A DNA stretch of 29,816 nucleotides from SAT2750 sp963581185 (GTDB lineage: Bacteria > Planctomycetota > Planctomycetia > Pirellulales > Pirellulaceae). The translations under genes were made by a program, and so were the position numbers. The stretch covers positions 1 to 29,816 of the forward strand of contig CAUZOB010000040.1 in NCBI GenBank assembly GCA_963581185.1, given 5' to 3'. Shown piece after piece: positions 7,519 to 17,019 of the stretch (positions are counted from its first letter, which is position 1; each line of letters begins with the position of its first letter). Below the pieces are notes generated by a model. The model saw only the letters and a list, made by a program, of their open reading frames with translations, ran no database searches and was not told where the DNA came from.

Positions 7519-9177
7519 ATGCGGCTCTTGCCTTCAATTATCGCCAGTTGCGTCCTGCTGCTATTCACCAGCCAGCCAGCCATGTCGCAGATCAGCCAGA
7601 GTGGTCTGATGTCCGAGTCCCTCGTCCAGCGGATGGGGCTGCAGCGACAATGGTATCTGCAGGTGCCGATGAACCCCTTCGCCGAGCGACTGCGGGACAT
7701 CGACATGCATGTCAGCAACACCGAGGCGAACTGGGAATATGAAGTCCAGCTGGGGACCAAGAGCTGGATCTATTCCGAATTTGATCTCGATAGCTACGGC
7801 CGCCCGCAAGGCAAGGACGCGGCCGAAAGACTTGCCAATCAAAAGCAGCTGAAACTGCAGCGCGAGATGAAGGACGCCACGCTGATTCCCCGCCCAACCC
7901 CCGTGATCCGGCTGGCAACGATTTCCGACCAGGGCGAGGTTGCCCTGATTGACGCCGAGTCGGGCAAGATAGTGTGGCGCCTTTCACTTGGTAAACGTGA
8001 CGAGGTCTCGCTCGGTGTAACTGTCAACGACCTCTACACGGCCGCCATTGTCGGCCTGAATGTCTACCTGATGGACAACGCCCAGGGTGAAATTGTTTGG
8101 CAGCGCAAACTCAAGTCAATCCCCGGAGCCGGTCCCGCACTGGCAGATGACGTACTCTTCGTACCGTTTATCACCAGCCGCCTGAAGTCGTTCTATATCC
8201 ACAACAAGGACGAGTTTCCAGGAATGTACCCATCGCCAGGTCGGGTGATGATCAAGCCGACCGTCGGTTCCACCACGGTTGCTTGGGCAACTGATAAGGG
8301 TCGAGTCCACGTTGGCGCGGTCAACCAGGCCAAGATGCGATACCGCCTGCAGGCGCAGGGGAACATTGTCTCGCGAATCTCTTACCTGCCACCTGACCGT
8401 TATGTCGCCACCTCGCTGGACGGTTTTGTCTATTGCTTCCACGAACTCTCCGGCGAAGTGCTCTGGCGATTTCCGACCGGCCAGTCGATCCTCCAGTCAG
8501 CTGTCCTGGTTGATGGACTGACCTACGTGATTACCAATGAACACCACCTCTATGCAATCGATTCAGAAACCGGGCGGGGCAAGTGGTTCGTACAGGGCGT
8601 CGGCCAGTTTGTCTCGATCAGTGACTCCCGCATCTATTGCCTCGATCCACTGAACCGAATCGTAGTCTTCGACTCACATACAGGCGGGCGGATCCTGACT
8701 GTCGACGCTCAACCGATCGACCTGATCCTGCACAACAGCAAGACCGACCGGATTATCATCGGAACTCGCTCCGGCATGCTGCAGTGCCTGCGTGAACCGC
8801 TGGCCACATACCCCCTGATCCACGCTGGTGTTTCCGAGCGGATCATTCGCGGAGTACCGGAAGAAGAGGATGCCGACGCTCCGGCAGCCGGCAACCAACC
8901 CCCTGCTGCTGTCGGCCCTGGCCCCAACCCCTTTGGTAAGCCGATGGCACCGGCCGGTGGCGGACCCAATCCATTTGGACCGGGTGCCCGGCCAGCTCCG
9001 GTAAATCCAGGTGCACCAGCTGCCAATCCGTTTGGCTCTGGTGGCGGCAAGCAGCCTGCGCCCAAGGATCCTTTCGGCGGCAAAGACCCCTTCGGAGCGG
9101 GTGCTGGTGGAGCGGCCAATAATGCCAAGCCGGCAGTCAAGGATCCCTTCGGCGGCAAAGATCCTTTCAAGAACTAG
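7519..9177 (+). CDS. Exported PQQ-like beta-propeller protein with NPF/DPF-rich tail
   Basis: 552 residues. The N-terminus MRLLPSIIASCVLLLFTS is a signal peptide, probably cut after the SQPAMS stretch near residue 23, so the protein acts outside the cytoplasm. Residues about 125-430 contain PQQ/WD40-like propeller blades, each with a G-x-x-x-W signature: SGKIVWRLSLG, QGEIVWQRKL, SGEVLWRFPTG and TGRGKWFVQG. No PQQ-enzyme catalytic residues are evident, so it is more likely a structural or binding propeller, like BamB-type proteins, than a dehydrogenase. From about residue 446 to the end the chain is Pro/Gly/Ala-rich and carries three NPFG and four DPF motifs, including two KDPFGGKDPF units that are also near-identical in DNA (about 9061-9090 and 9136-9168). 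It starts at the ATG 7519 and is followed after 188 bp by purH. Confidence 0.85.
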   Translation: MRLLPSIIASCVLLLFTSQPAMSQISQSGLMSESLVQRMGLQRQWYLQVPMNPFAERLRDIDMHVSNTEANWEYEVQLGTKSWIYSEFDLDSYGRPQGKDAAERLANQKQLKLQREMKDATLIPRPTPVIRLATISDQGEVALIDAESGKIVWRLSLGKRDEVSLGVTVNDLYTAAIVGLNVYLMDNAQGEIVWQRKLKSIPGAGPALADDVLFVPFITSRLKSFYIHNKDEFPGMYPSPGRVMIKPTVGSTTVAWATDKGRVHVGAVNQAKMRYRLQAQGNIVSRISYLPPDRYVATSLDGFVYCFHELSGEVLWRFPTGQSILQSAVLVDGLTYVITNEHHLYAIDSETGRGKWFVQGVGQFVSISDSRIYCLDPLNRIVVFDSHTGGRILTVDAQPIDLILHNSKTDRIIIGTRSGMLQCLREPLATYPLIHAGVSERIIRGVPEEEDADAPAAGNQPPAAVGPGPNPFGKPMAPAGGGPNPFGPGARPAPVNPGAPAANPFGSGGGKQPAPKDPFGGKDPFGAGAGGAANNAKPAVKDPFGGKDPFKN

Positions 9178-9365
9178 CAGGCTGGCAGCGATCAGCTGTG
9201 GCGGACTGGCACGCTTTTCCGCTGCACTCCCTTGACCGCCTGACTTGTTCGGCTTACACCATGGGCGGAATTCGCTCGCCCCTGGCAGGGCTGTTGCCTG
9301 ACCTGACGCTGGATCGAGCGGTTCCTGGATGATCCGTCTCAAGCACCGTTACAGGTTTCCGCTCT

Positions 9366-10931
9366 ATGAACTCACCAGCTATTCGCCGGGCCCTGATCAG
9401 TGTAAGTGACAAGCATGGATTGACCGAACTGGCCCAGGGCCTTGTCGCTGCTGGCGTGGAAATATTCAGCACCGGGGGCACCCGTCGGCACCTCGAAGAG
9501 GCAGGGCTGCAGGTCCAGGATGTCGCCGACTATACCGGCTTTCCTGAAATGATGGACGGTCGAGTCAAGACGCTGCACCCGCGGATCTTCGCCGGCATCC
9601 TCTGTCGCCATGACCGTGAGGATGACATGCAGGCTCTTTCAGATCACTCGATTCATAGCTTTGAACTTGTGATCGTGAACCTCTATCCATTTGAATCTAC
9701 GATTGCCAAGCCGGATGTGACGCCGGCCGAAGCGATCGAACAGATCGATATTGGTGGTCCCAGCCTGGTTCGCGCCGCTGCCAAGAATCACGCTTTCAGC
9801 ACCATCGTGACAGGACCCCAGCAGTACGGTGATGTGCTGGAAGAACTTGCCCGGGACGGGGCCACTTCACTGCCAACCCGCCAGCGCTTGGCCGGCGAAG
9901 CATTTGAAATGACCGCCCGTTATGATCGCGCCATCGCCGACTATTTCAGTTCCCAGTCAGAAGAAGAATTTCCGGCCACAATCAGCATCCCGCTGCAGCG
10001 AACCAGCACCCTGCGGTACGGCGAAAATCCGCACCAGCAGGCCGCGCTCTACAGGCGACTGGATCGGTCCAGCGACGGATTGATGTCCGCCCAACAACTT
10101 AACGGCAAGGAACTCTCCTACAACAACCTGCTGGATCTCGACAGCGCGCTGACAATCGCCCGCTCCTTCCAGGACCCTGCGGTCAGTGTCATCAAGCATA
10201 ACAACCCCTGCGGGGCAGCCGAGTCAGAATCACTCGCTGAAGCCGCACAGCGGGCCATGGATGGCGACCCTACCAGCGCCTTCGGGTCCATTCTCGGACT
10301 CAACCGCAATCTCGACCAGGCAACCGCCGAAGTGATTACGCAGCCGGGGCTGTTTATCGAAGCGATTGTGGCCCCCGCCTTCGACGATGCCGCCCTGGAA
10401 ATGCTGACAACCATTCCCAAGTGGAAGAATAATGTCCGCCTGATGCAGGTTGGCGAGTTGCCACCGCCGCAGATCGCCTCGCAACCACGGCATATCGACG
10501 GCGGCTTGCTGCTGCAGACGGCCGATGTCCTGCCGGATCAACCGGACCAGTGGCAGGTGGTAACCGAAGCCCAGCCGGACGAGGAACAACTCAGGGAATT
10601 ACGTTTTGCCTGGCACATCGTGCGGCATATCAAGTCCAATGCAATTGCCCTCTGCCTTAACCGGTCGCTGGTTGGCGCTGGGGCAGGCCAGATGAGTCGC
10701 GTCGACAGCGTGCAGATTTCAATTCGCAAAGCCGGGGATCGAGCCCAGGGATCGGTGCTCTCCTCCGATGCGTTTTTCCCCTTCCCCGATTCGATTCACC
10801 AGGCAGCAGATGCTGGCGTCGTGGCCGTCATCCAACCCGGTGGCTCGCGGCGCGATGACGAAGTGACCGCAGCCTGTAATGAACGAGGACTGGTGATGTT
10901 GATGACAGGCCAACGCCACTTCAAACACTAA
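9366..10931 (+). CDS. purH: Bifunctional AICAR transformylase/IMP cyclohydrolase
   Basis: 521 residues, the usual length for PurH. It catalyses the last two steps of IMP synthesis in the cytoplasm. The N-terminal IMP cyclohydrolase domain (about 1-195) shows the MGS-type features FSTGGTRRHL, GRVKTLHPRI (65-74) and NLYPFE (105-110). The transformylase domain follows, with RYGENPHQ (217-224), NGKELSYNNLLDLD (246-259) and the catalytic Lys-His pair K277-H278 in VIKHNNPCG; the C-terminus holds DAFFPFPDS and QPGGSRRDDEV. All expected catalytic segments are present. The 188-bp gap upstream contains TTGACC (9232-9237) and, 17 bp on, TACACC (9255-9260), a weak promoter possibility. Identification is secure. 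Confidence 0.97.
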   Translation: MNSPAIRRALISVSDKHGLTELAQGLVAAGVEIFSTGGTRRHLEEAGLQVQDVADYTGFPEMMDGRVKTLHPRIFAGILCRHDREDDMQALSDHSIHSFELVIVNLYPFESTIAKPDVTPAEAIEQIDIGGPSLVRAAAKNHAFSTIVTGPQQYGDVLEELARDGATSLPTRQRLAGEAFEMTARYDRAIADYFSSQSEEEFPATISIPLQRTSTLRYGENPHQQAALYRRLDRSSDGLMSAQQLNGKELSYNNLLDLDSALTIARSFQDPAVSVIKHNNPCGAAESESLAEAAQRAMDGDPTSAFGSILGLNRNLDQATAEVITQPGLFIEAIVAPAFDDAALEMLTTIPKWKNNVRLMQVGELPPPQIASQPRHIDGGLLLQTADVLPDQPDQWQVVTEAQPDEEQLRELRFAWHIVRHIKSNAIALCLNRSLVGAGAGQMSRVDSVQISIRKAGDRAQGSVLSSDAFFPFPDSIHQAADAGVVAVIQPGGSRRDDEVTAACNERGLVMLMTGQRHFKH

Positions 10932-11056
10932 CTGCCTGGCCGCGAACTCGCCGCAACTGAAAACGCCGTCGGGTACTGGCAGGTCAACAGGATTCTTGCC
11001 ACAAACAAGGAAAGTCAGTTGGTGCGGCGTTACCCCCAACAGGGAATAAGGAATCG

Positions 11057-11860
<804 letters not shown>

Positions 11861-12207
11861 ACCGTTCACCCGCCCTCACACCTGCTCTGCGCTCTCGGCG
11901 TCTCTGCGGTTCGCGGCGGACCGAGAGGGCGCGATGGTTCTATCACTGCAGGAACCCGATGGTTATTCGCCGCAGGCGAAAACCGCGAGGCTGATCCAAT
12001 CTCTGTCCCCTTGGGGGCACGCGGGGCTGATTTATACCCGCGCCGCGGTCGGACAGGCGAAATAGGTAAACCTGGCATCAGGGCGCAGTCAGTTTCGCTC
12101 CATAACGGACTCTCTCGAGCCGATAAAAACAGTTCCCACTGCACCTGCTTCTTCCACTCTGCTAATCCATCAATCGTGCCCGCGGCCGCACCAACGAAAA
12201 CTGCATC
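11861..12207. other. Structured intergenic region, 347 bp
   Basis: No gene is visible. The first 185 bp are dominated by GC-rich inverted repeats (annotated separately), while the last 80 bp read like an upstream region: CCGATAAAAA at 12120-12129 is a possible -10 region for the lipoprotein-like gene. The segment CTCTGCG...CGTCTCTGCGGTTCG (11884-11913) resembles dispersed intergenic repeats I recall from other bacterial genomes; a genome-wide count would be decisive. Confidence 0.5.
11892..12042. repeat. Cluster of three inverted repeats
   Basis: Three separate perfect inverted repeats occur within 151 bp. CTCTCGG (11892-11898) pairs with CCGAGAG (11921-11927), extendable by three pairs after a 2-nt bulge. 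TTCGCC-GCA-GGCGAA spans 11966-11980. CGCGGG (12020-12025) pairs with CCCGCG (12037-12042). None is followed by a T tract on the plus strand, so they are not classic terminators; they could end trpC transcription by a Rho-assisted route or form a repeat element. Confidence 0.45.
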
Positions 12208-13053
12208 ATGGCGAACCGACACTCGTATGACTGCCGCATCCGTATGACGTTGTTGGTCAGCTGTCTGGTCCTGACCGGCCTGGCAACTGGTTGCGGCACA
12301 ACCAAGACCACGACTGCCACCCAGCATTTGCTGATGTCCAACGCCCTGGACACATCGATTGCCAGCATGGACTTTGGCACGCTGGCCGGCAAGAAGGTCT
12401 ACCTTGACACTCAGTACGTGCAGGAGGTGAAGGGCTTTGGCTTCGTCAATTCCCACTACATCATCAGCTCCTTGCGGCAGCAGCTGGTAAGTTCCGGCTG
12501 TCGCCTCCAGGACAGTGCCGCCGATGCCGAGGTGATCGTGGAAGCTCGCGTCGGGACGCTTGGTGTTGATAATCACGACGTGGTTTACGGCATTCCATCC
12601 ACCTCGGTGCTCAGCTCTGCAGCTGCCTTGATGACCAGCTCGCCGGCCCTACCTGCCATCCCGGAAATATCGTTTGCCAAACGGGTCGACAGCAGCGGCA
12701 TCGCCAAGCTGGCAGTATTTGCTTACCGGCGCGAGGATCGCCAGGGGCTCTGGCAATCCGGCACACAGCTGGCCCGCAGCACCTCCTCGGACTTCTGGAT
12801 ACTTGGTGCAGGACCTTTCCAGTGGGGAACGATTCATGACGGAACCCGCTTCGCCGGCAAACCAATTGATCTTCCCTTGATCGGATCGGATCAGGCACAA
12901 TTGACCAGCGTGCAAGCAGCGGCGATGGAAAGCTACCAGCAGCCGGCCAATTATCTTAAGCCAGAGAGTACGGTCATCCCGGCTGCCTTCGAGCATAAAC
13001 TCGACCTGCAACCGCTAAGTCCGATTGAACCACCTGCCGCGGCAGAACCTTGA
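12208..13053 (+). CDS. Lipoprotein-like envelope protein of unknown function (possibly DUF6655)
   Basis: 281 residues. A basic N-terminus is followed by a hydrophobic stretch and LTGLATGC with the cysteine at 29; the residue at -3 is Ala rather than Leu, so this is a near-lipobox. It is followed by GTTKTTTATQHLLMSNALD, then VYLDTQYVQ and GFGFVNSHYIISSLRQQL, which I associate from memory with a family of planctomycete proteins named DUF6655; I am not certain of the number. The following alanine-, serine- and proline-rich middle (about 125-155) may be a linker, and the end is proline-rich. No catalytic motif is visible. The likely place is anchored to a membrane facing the periplasm. The glycosyltransferase follows after 45 bp. 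Confidence 0.75.
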   Translation: MANRHSYDCRIRMTLLVSCLVLTGLATGCGTTKTTTATQHLLMSNALDTSIASMDFGTLAGKKVYLDTQYVQEVKGFGFVNSHYIISSLRQQLVSSGCRLQDSAADAEVIVEARVGTLGVDNHDVVYGIPSTSVLSSAAALMTSSPALPAIPEISFAKRVDSSGIAKLAVFAYRREDRQGLWQSGTQLARSTSSDFWILGAGPFQWGTIHDGTRFAGKPIDLPLIGSDQAQLTSVQAAAMESYQQPANYLKPESTVIPAAFEHKLDLQPLSPIEPPAAAEP

Positions 13054-13098
13054 CCCAGCACGGCAAAGGCTGTGTGAGCTGGAAGGAAACAGCAGCCA

Positions 13099-14142
13099 GT
13101 GATCCCAGCCGATCGACAATCGCCGCGATTCCTGGTGACTCGCTTGAGTGCCATCGGCGACTGCATTCTCACCATGCCGGTTGCTGCCGCCCTCAAGCGG
13201 CACTTCCCCGACTGTTATATCGGCTGGGTTGTACAGGGAGCGGGCGCAAGCCTGCTGGCCGGACACCAGGACATTGACGAGTTGATTCGAGTTCCCCGTG
13301 GCTGGCTCAAGTCCCCCGCTTCGATCTGGCATATCCGCCAGCAGTTGCGCGCAGGTCGTTACGATTACGTGATCGATCCACAGAGCCTGACCAAGAGTGC
13401 CATGGCTGGCTGGCTGAGTGGCGCCCGGCGGCGAATTGGTTTTGCCAAGCCGCAGGGCCGCGAGCTGGCGCCCTTGCTGAACAATCAACAGATCTCTCGA
13501 ACCGCCGATCATGTGGTCGATGCCTACCTGCAGTTACTGCGGCCGCTCGGAATTGAACAGCCTCGCGTGGAGTTTCATCTGCCCAGGTTTGAGCCGGCCA
13601 GCAAGGCAATCGACAACTGGCTGGCCGAGCAACAGCTGGGCAGCAGATTTGTTGTCATGAATCCTGGCGCCGGCTGGAACTCGAAGATCTGGCCAGCCGC
13701 ACGCTACGGCCAGCTGGCCGCTGAGATCGGCAGGACGTTCGGCCTGCCCACAGTTGTCGTCTGGGCGGGTGGTCGTGAATTGGACTGGAGCAACGAGATC
13801 GTCAGTCTCTCGGACCAGCATGCCCAGACAGCCTGTTCCACATCGCTACCGGAGTTAACTGCATTGCTGCGCCGGGCCTCGCTGTTTGTTGGTTCGGACA
13901 CCGGCCCGCTGCACCTGGCAGCCGCCGTCGGTACGACCTGTGTCAGCATGTATGGCCCAACGCGGCCCGCCGATTGTGGACCCTATGGTTCCCAGCACAT
14001 GGCCTTGCAGGCATATTACCAACACGGTAATGCCCGCCAGCGCCGCAGTGCGAGCAATGACGCTATGTGTGCTATTCCTGTCAAACAGGTGTTCGAAGCG
14101 GTAAGAGACGTGCTGGCACGATCCAGCCAGGCGGCTGCCTGA
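13099..14142 (+). CDS. Glycosyltransferase family 9 protein (heptosyltransferase-like)
   Basis: 347 residues with a GTG start at 13099, supported by AAGGAA at 13083-13088 (10 bp spacer). It has the two Rossmann-like halves of GT-B family 9: an N-terminal RLSAIGDCILTMP (15-27), and a C-terminal donor-binding half with NPGAGWNSKIWP, then FVGSDTGPLHLAAAVG and SMYGPTRPADCGPYG. Family members transfer heptose from an ADP-heptose donor to the lipopolysaccharide core on the inner face of the cytoplasmic membrane. The donor is not proven, and no other LPS core gene is in the window. The gene follows the lipoprotein-like gene after 45 bp and precedes the methyltransferase after 69 bp, with a hairpin in that gap. 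Confidence 0.87.
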   Translation: MIPADRQSPRFLVTRLSAIGDCILTMPVAAALKRHFPDCYIGWVVQGAGASLLAGHQDIDELIRVPRGWLKSPASIWHIRQQLRAGRYDYVIDPQSLTKSAMAGWLSGARRRIGFAKPQGRELAPLLNNQQISRTADHVVDAYLQLLRPLGIEQPRVEFHLPRFEPASKAIDNWLAEQQLGSRFVVMNPGAGWNSKIWPAARYGQLAAEIGRTFGLPTVVVWAGGRELDWSNEIVSLSDQHAQTACSTSLPELTALLRRASLFVGSDTGPLHLAAAVGTTCVSMYGPTRPADCGPYGSQHMALQAYYQHGNARQRRSASNDAMCAIPVKQVFEAVRDVLARSSQAAA

Positions 14143-14155
14143 TCAGCTCTGCTGG

Positions 14156-14185
14156 CTGGCAGAAATGAATTTTTCAACCTGCCAG
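14156..14185 (+). terminator. Hairpin between glycosyltransferase and methyltransferase genes
   Basis: CTGGCAG at 14156-14162 is the exact reverse complement of CTGCCAG at 14179-14185, with a 16-nt AT-rich loop. It starts 14 bp after the glycosyltransferase stop. There is no T tract after it, so it may be a processing or partial termination site rather than a strong terminator. Confidence 0.3.
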
Positions 14186-14211
14186 GAACGGGCCCAGGGG
14201 CGACTTTGACC

Positions 14212-15078
14212 ATGTTGAGTCCGTGCGATTACCAGTTACTGGATTTTGGCAACGGTCGCAAGCTTGAGCAGTATGGCCCTCTGCTCATCGACCGTCCTGC
14301 CACCTCCGCCGACCATCATTCGCTGCAGCACCCGCAGCGCTGGAGCCAGGCCGACCTGCGATTTGAGCGTCAGCAGGAGCAACAGGGGCGCTGGTCCAGT
14401 CCAGCCGGATCCCACGACATCGACAAGCCCTGGTTAATGCCCCACGGTGAACTGCAATTTGAGTTACGACTCACGCCGGTCGGTCAGATCGGCATCTTTC
14501 CTGAGCAGGCTCGCAACTGGGACTGGCTTCAGCAGGTCCTGCCGCGTGCCAGTCGTCCACTCAGTGTGCTCAACCTGTTCGCCTACACCGGCGGCAGCAC
14601 ACTTGCTGCTGCCCAGGCTGGAGCGGAAGTCGTGCATGTCGATGCTGCTGCCAACGTAGTCAAGTGGGCCAGGAAAAACGCCGCTCTCTCCAACATGGCG
14701 GACTATCCAATTCGCTGGATTACCGAGGACGCGCGACTCTTCGTGGCCCGCGAATTGAAACGTGGCAACCAGTACGACGCGGTGATTCTCGATCCGCCGT
14801 CCTACGGTCATGGTCCGCGTAGCCAGGCCTGGAAAATCCAGCATCACCTGCCCGCCTTGCTACAACAGTGCGCCGAGCTGACCAATGGCCGCCGTGCAGC
14901 CGTGCTGGTTTCCTGTCATACTTCGTCGATCGCCCCTGCCGAGCTGGAGGCACTGGTTGCCGAAAGTTTCATTGGCCACTGCCAAGGGGGGGTGGAGTCA
15001 GAGCCGCTGGCAATCCAGACCGACGATGGTCGTTCCCTGCCCAGTGGGATCGCCTGTCGCTGGCCCGCCAGATCGTGA
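14212..15078 (+). CDS. Class I SAM-dependent RNA methyltransferase, RlmI/RlmK-related
   Basis: 288 residues from ATG 14212. A TTG two codons upstream (14206) lies closer to an AGGGG at 14196-14200 and is a possible alternative start. The Rossmann methyltransferase core has motif I as NLFAYTGG (121-128), the acidic ribose-binding loop VHVDAAANVVKWARKN (141-156) and the catalytic-type DPPSYG (194-199), which in this group (COG1092-like) goes with methylation of a base in ribosomal RNA. It lacks the N-terminal PUA domain of RlmI but keeps a substitute N-terminal region ending in GQIGIFPEQARNW. The substrate is not known. The TrmH-family gene begins only 10 bp after it, so the two are probably co-transcribed RNA-modification genes. 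Confidence 0.85.
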   Translation: MLSPCDYQLLDFGNGRKLEQYGPLLIDRPATSADHHSLQHPQRWSQADLRFERQQEQQGRWSSPAGSHDIDKPWLMPHGELQFELRLTPVGQIGIFPEQARNWDWLQQVLPRASRPLSVLNLFAYTGGSTLAAAQAGAEVVHVDAAANVVKWARKNAALSNMADYPIRWITEDARLFVARELKRGNQYDAVILDPPSYGHGPRSQAWKIQHHLPALLQQCAELTNGRRAAVLVSCHTSSIAPAELEALVAESFIGHCQGGVESEPLAIQTDDGRSLPSGIACRWPARS

Positions 15079-15088
15079 GTAGCCGACC

Positions 15089-15892
15089 ATGAGCGGTATC
15101 ATACGCAGCTTTCAGAATGCCAGGGTCAAAGCGGCGAGCCGCTTGCGACAGAGTCGGCAACGTCACAAGCAGGGTCGATTTCTGATCGATGGCTGCCGTG
15201 AGATCTCCCAGGCGATGGCCGCTGACTGGCCACTGGATGAAGTTTTCGTCTGCCATGAAGTGCTCGACCAGCAAGGCGCAGAGGAGCTACTCGAGCTGGT
15301 TCGGCAGGCCGGCGTATCGATCCTCGAGGTAACCAGCGCGATCATGAAGAAGCTGGCATTTGGCAGCCGATTGGAGGGGCTGGTGGCAATCGCTCGACAA
15401 CAGCCGCTGCTCGAGCTGTCAGAGTTAAAGCTGGCAGACTCCTGCCTGCTGGCGGTGCTGGAGGCTGTTGAAAAGCCGGGCAATCTCGGTGCCATCCTGC
15501 GGGCCGCCGATGGAGCCGGGCTGGATGCTGTCATCCTGGCGGACCAACGCAGTGATCCCTTCAGCCCCAATGCGATTCGAGCCAGTACCGGTGTTGTCTT
15601 TTCCATGCCTCTCTATACCGCCTCCTCGCTGGCAACCCGTGAATGGCTCGCTCAACAGGGCTGCCAGCTGCTGGCCAGCCGGGTCGACGCAGTCAACGAT
15701 TATCGTCAGGTCAACTGGACCGGCAAGATCGCCGTGGTGCTGGGTGAGGAAGCAGCCGGGCTGTCTGACTGCTGGAGCGGCAGCCAGGTCCAGGACCTGA
15801 GAATTCCAATGCGAGGTCAGGCCGACAGCCTGAACGTGGCCAGTTCGGCAGCCATCCTGTTCTACGAGGCCCGCCGTCAGCAGGCAGACTAG
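15089..15892 (+). CDS. TrmH/SpoU-family 2'-O-ribose RNA methyltransferase
   Basis: 267 residues. The N-terminal substrate-binding part (about 1-105) has RFLIDGCREISQA, typical of the SpoU substrate-binding domain. The catalytic knotted domain carries the three family motifs: motif 1 EKPGNLGAILRAAD (128-141) with the catalytic Arg, motif 2 VVLGEEAAGLS (216-226) and motif 3 IPMRGQADSLNVASSAAI (239-256). These proteins form dimers with a trefoil knot that binds SAM and methylate a ribose 2'-OH in tRNA or rRNA; the target cannot be read from the sequence. It sits 10 bp after the class I methyltransferase and ends 43 bp before the end of convergent folD. Confidence 0.92.
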   Translation: MSGIIRSFQNARVKAASRLRQSRQRHKQGRFLIDGCREISQAMAADWPLDEVFVCHEVLDQQGAEELLELVRQAGVSILEVTSAIMKKLAFGSRLEGLVAIARQQPLLELSELKLADSCLLAVLEAVEKPGNLGAILRAADGAGLDAVILADQRSDPFSPNAIRASTGVVFSMPLYTASSLATREWLAQQGCQLLASRVDAVNDYRQVNWTGKIAVVLGEEAAGLSDCWSGSQVQDLRIPMRGQADSLNVASSAAILFYEARRQQAD

Positions 15893-15904
15893 GTTGGAAA
15901 TGCT

Positions 15905-15918
15905 GGGGCTGCAGCCCC
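15905..15918. terminator. Perfect palindrome between convergent genes
   Basis: GGGGCTGCAGCCCC is an exact 14-bp palindrome placed 12 bp after the TrmH-family stop and 17 bp beyond the folD stop. It can form a GC-rich hairpin in either transcript. No T tract follows, but its position between two converging genes fits a shared terminator or collision barrier. Confidence 0.45.
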
Positions 15919-15935
15919 GCGTCCCTGACAGTCGG

Positions 15936-16811
15936 CTAGATCGACATCCGCGCGGCGGCCAGCGTGTTGAACATCAGCATCGCCACAGTCAGTGGCCCGA
16001 CACCACCTGGCACCGGCGTGATTGCCCCAGCAACTTCTGCCACGGCATCAAAATCAACGTCCCCGACAAGACCGTCGTCAGTGCGATTGATGCCGACATC
16101 GATAACAGTCGCTCCAGGTTGGACCATCTCGGCTGTGATCATCGCCGGGCGACCGATAGCGGCCACCAGGACATCTGCTGAGCGAGTAACCGTGGCCAGG
16201 TTGGCTGTCTGGCTATGGCAGAGAGTAACGGTGGCGTTGGCAAAAGCAGGACCGCAGGTTGAATCCCGACTGGCCAGCATCATCGCCAGCGGCTTGCCAA
16301 CGATCTCACTACGTCCCACGATCACGACCTGTTTGCCGGCCACCGGAAGCTGGCAACGACTCAGCAGCTGCTGGATGCCATGTGGCGTGCAGGGCAGGAA
16401 ACGTGGCCGACCCTGGGAGATGCGGCCGACGTTTTCAGGATGAAAGGCGTCCACATCCTTGAGCGGATGAATCGCATCCAGCACGCGGGTGCCATCAAGG
16501 CCCGCAGGTAGAGGCAGCTGGACCAGGATGCCATGAACAGCGGGGTCCTTGTTCAGTTGACTCACCAGCGCGAGCAGGTCATCTTCGCTGGTTTCGGCCG
16601 GGAGGCGATGCAACTGGCTCTCAATACCGACTCGCTGACACGCCTTCCGCTTGTGCCGCACGTAAACGTCACTGGCTGGATCCTCACCCACCAGTACGGC
16701 GGCCAGGCAGGGCACCAGGCCGTTGTGCTGGATCAGGCCTGCAATCTCCTCACCCAATTCCGCCTGGATTTCTGCGGCGATAGATTTTCCGTCGAGAATT
16801 CGAGCTGCCAC
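15936..16811 (-). CDS. folD: Methylenetetrahydrofolate dehydrogenase/cyclohydrolase
   Basis: 291 residues, the usual length. It interconverts methylene-, methenyl- and formyl-tetrahydrofolate in the cytoplasm, which supplies the formyl donor used by PurH, also encoded in this window. The catalytic Tyr-Lys pair is Y50 and K54 in DVYVRHKRKAC. The substrate and NADP segments GILVQLPLP, VGRSEIVGKPLA and PGGVGPLTVAML are all intact. The start is GTG at 16811, with the AGGGGAG sequence (plus-strand 16823-16829) rather far at 11 bp; an ATG a little upstream is out of frame. A short insert STCGPAFANA follows the NADP-binding loop, where many homologues have only a few residues. Confidence 0.95.
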   Translation of the reverse strand: MAARILDGKSIAAEIQAELGEEIAGLIQHNGLVPCLAAVLVGEDPASDVYVRHKRKACQRVGIESQLHRLPAETSEDDLLALVSQLNKDPAVHGILVQLPLPAGLDGTRVLDAIHPLKDVDAFHPENVGRISQGRPRFLPCTPHGIQQLLSRCQLPVAGKQVVIVGRSEIVGKPLAMMLASRDSTCGPAFANATVTLCHSQTANLATVTRSADVLVAAIGRPAMITAEMVQPGATVIDVGINRTDDGLVGDVDFDAVAEVAGAITPVPGGVGPLTVAMLMFNTLAAARMSI

Positions 16812-17019
16812 GACTGACCATACTCCCCTGCGGACTGGTTCCTCCGGCGGCCTGCATTTTAGCCAACCACTGTCGTGTCGGAAGCCCCTCGGGCAGCCCT
16901 GCAGTTTGAACCGGCATGCCTCCTTCTAGCCTCTGGACGGGATCGCGTATACTGGATCCTGGCTGCGGACGACACGCAGCCAGGCAGACACCACACACCC
17001 AGCATACGTAGCGGAATTC

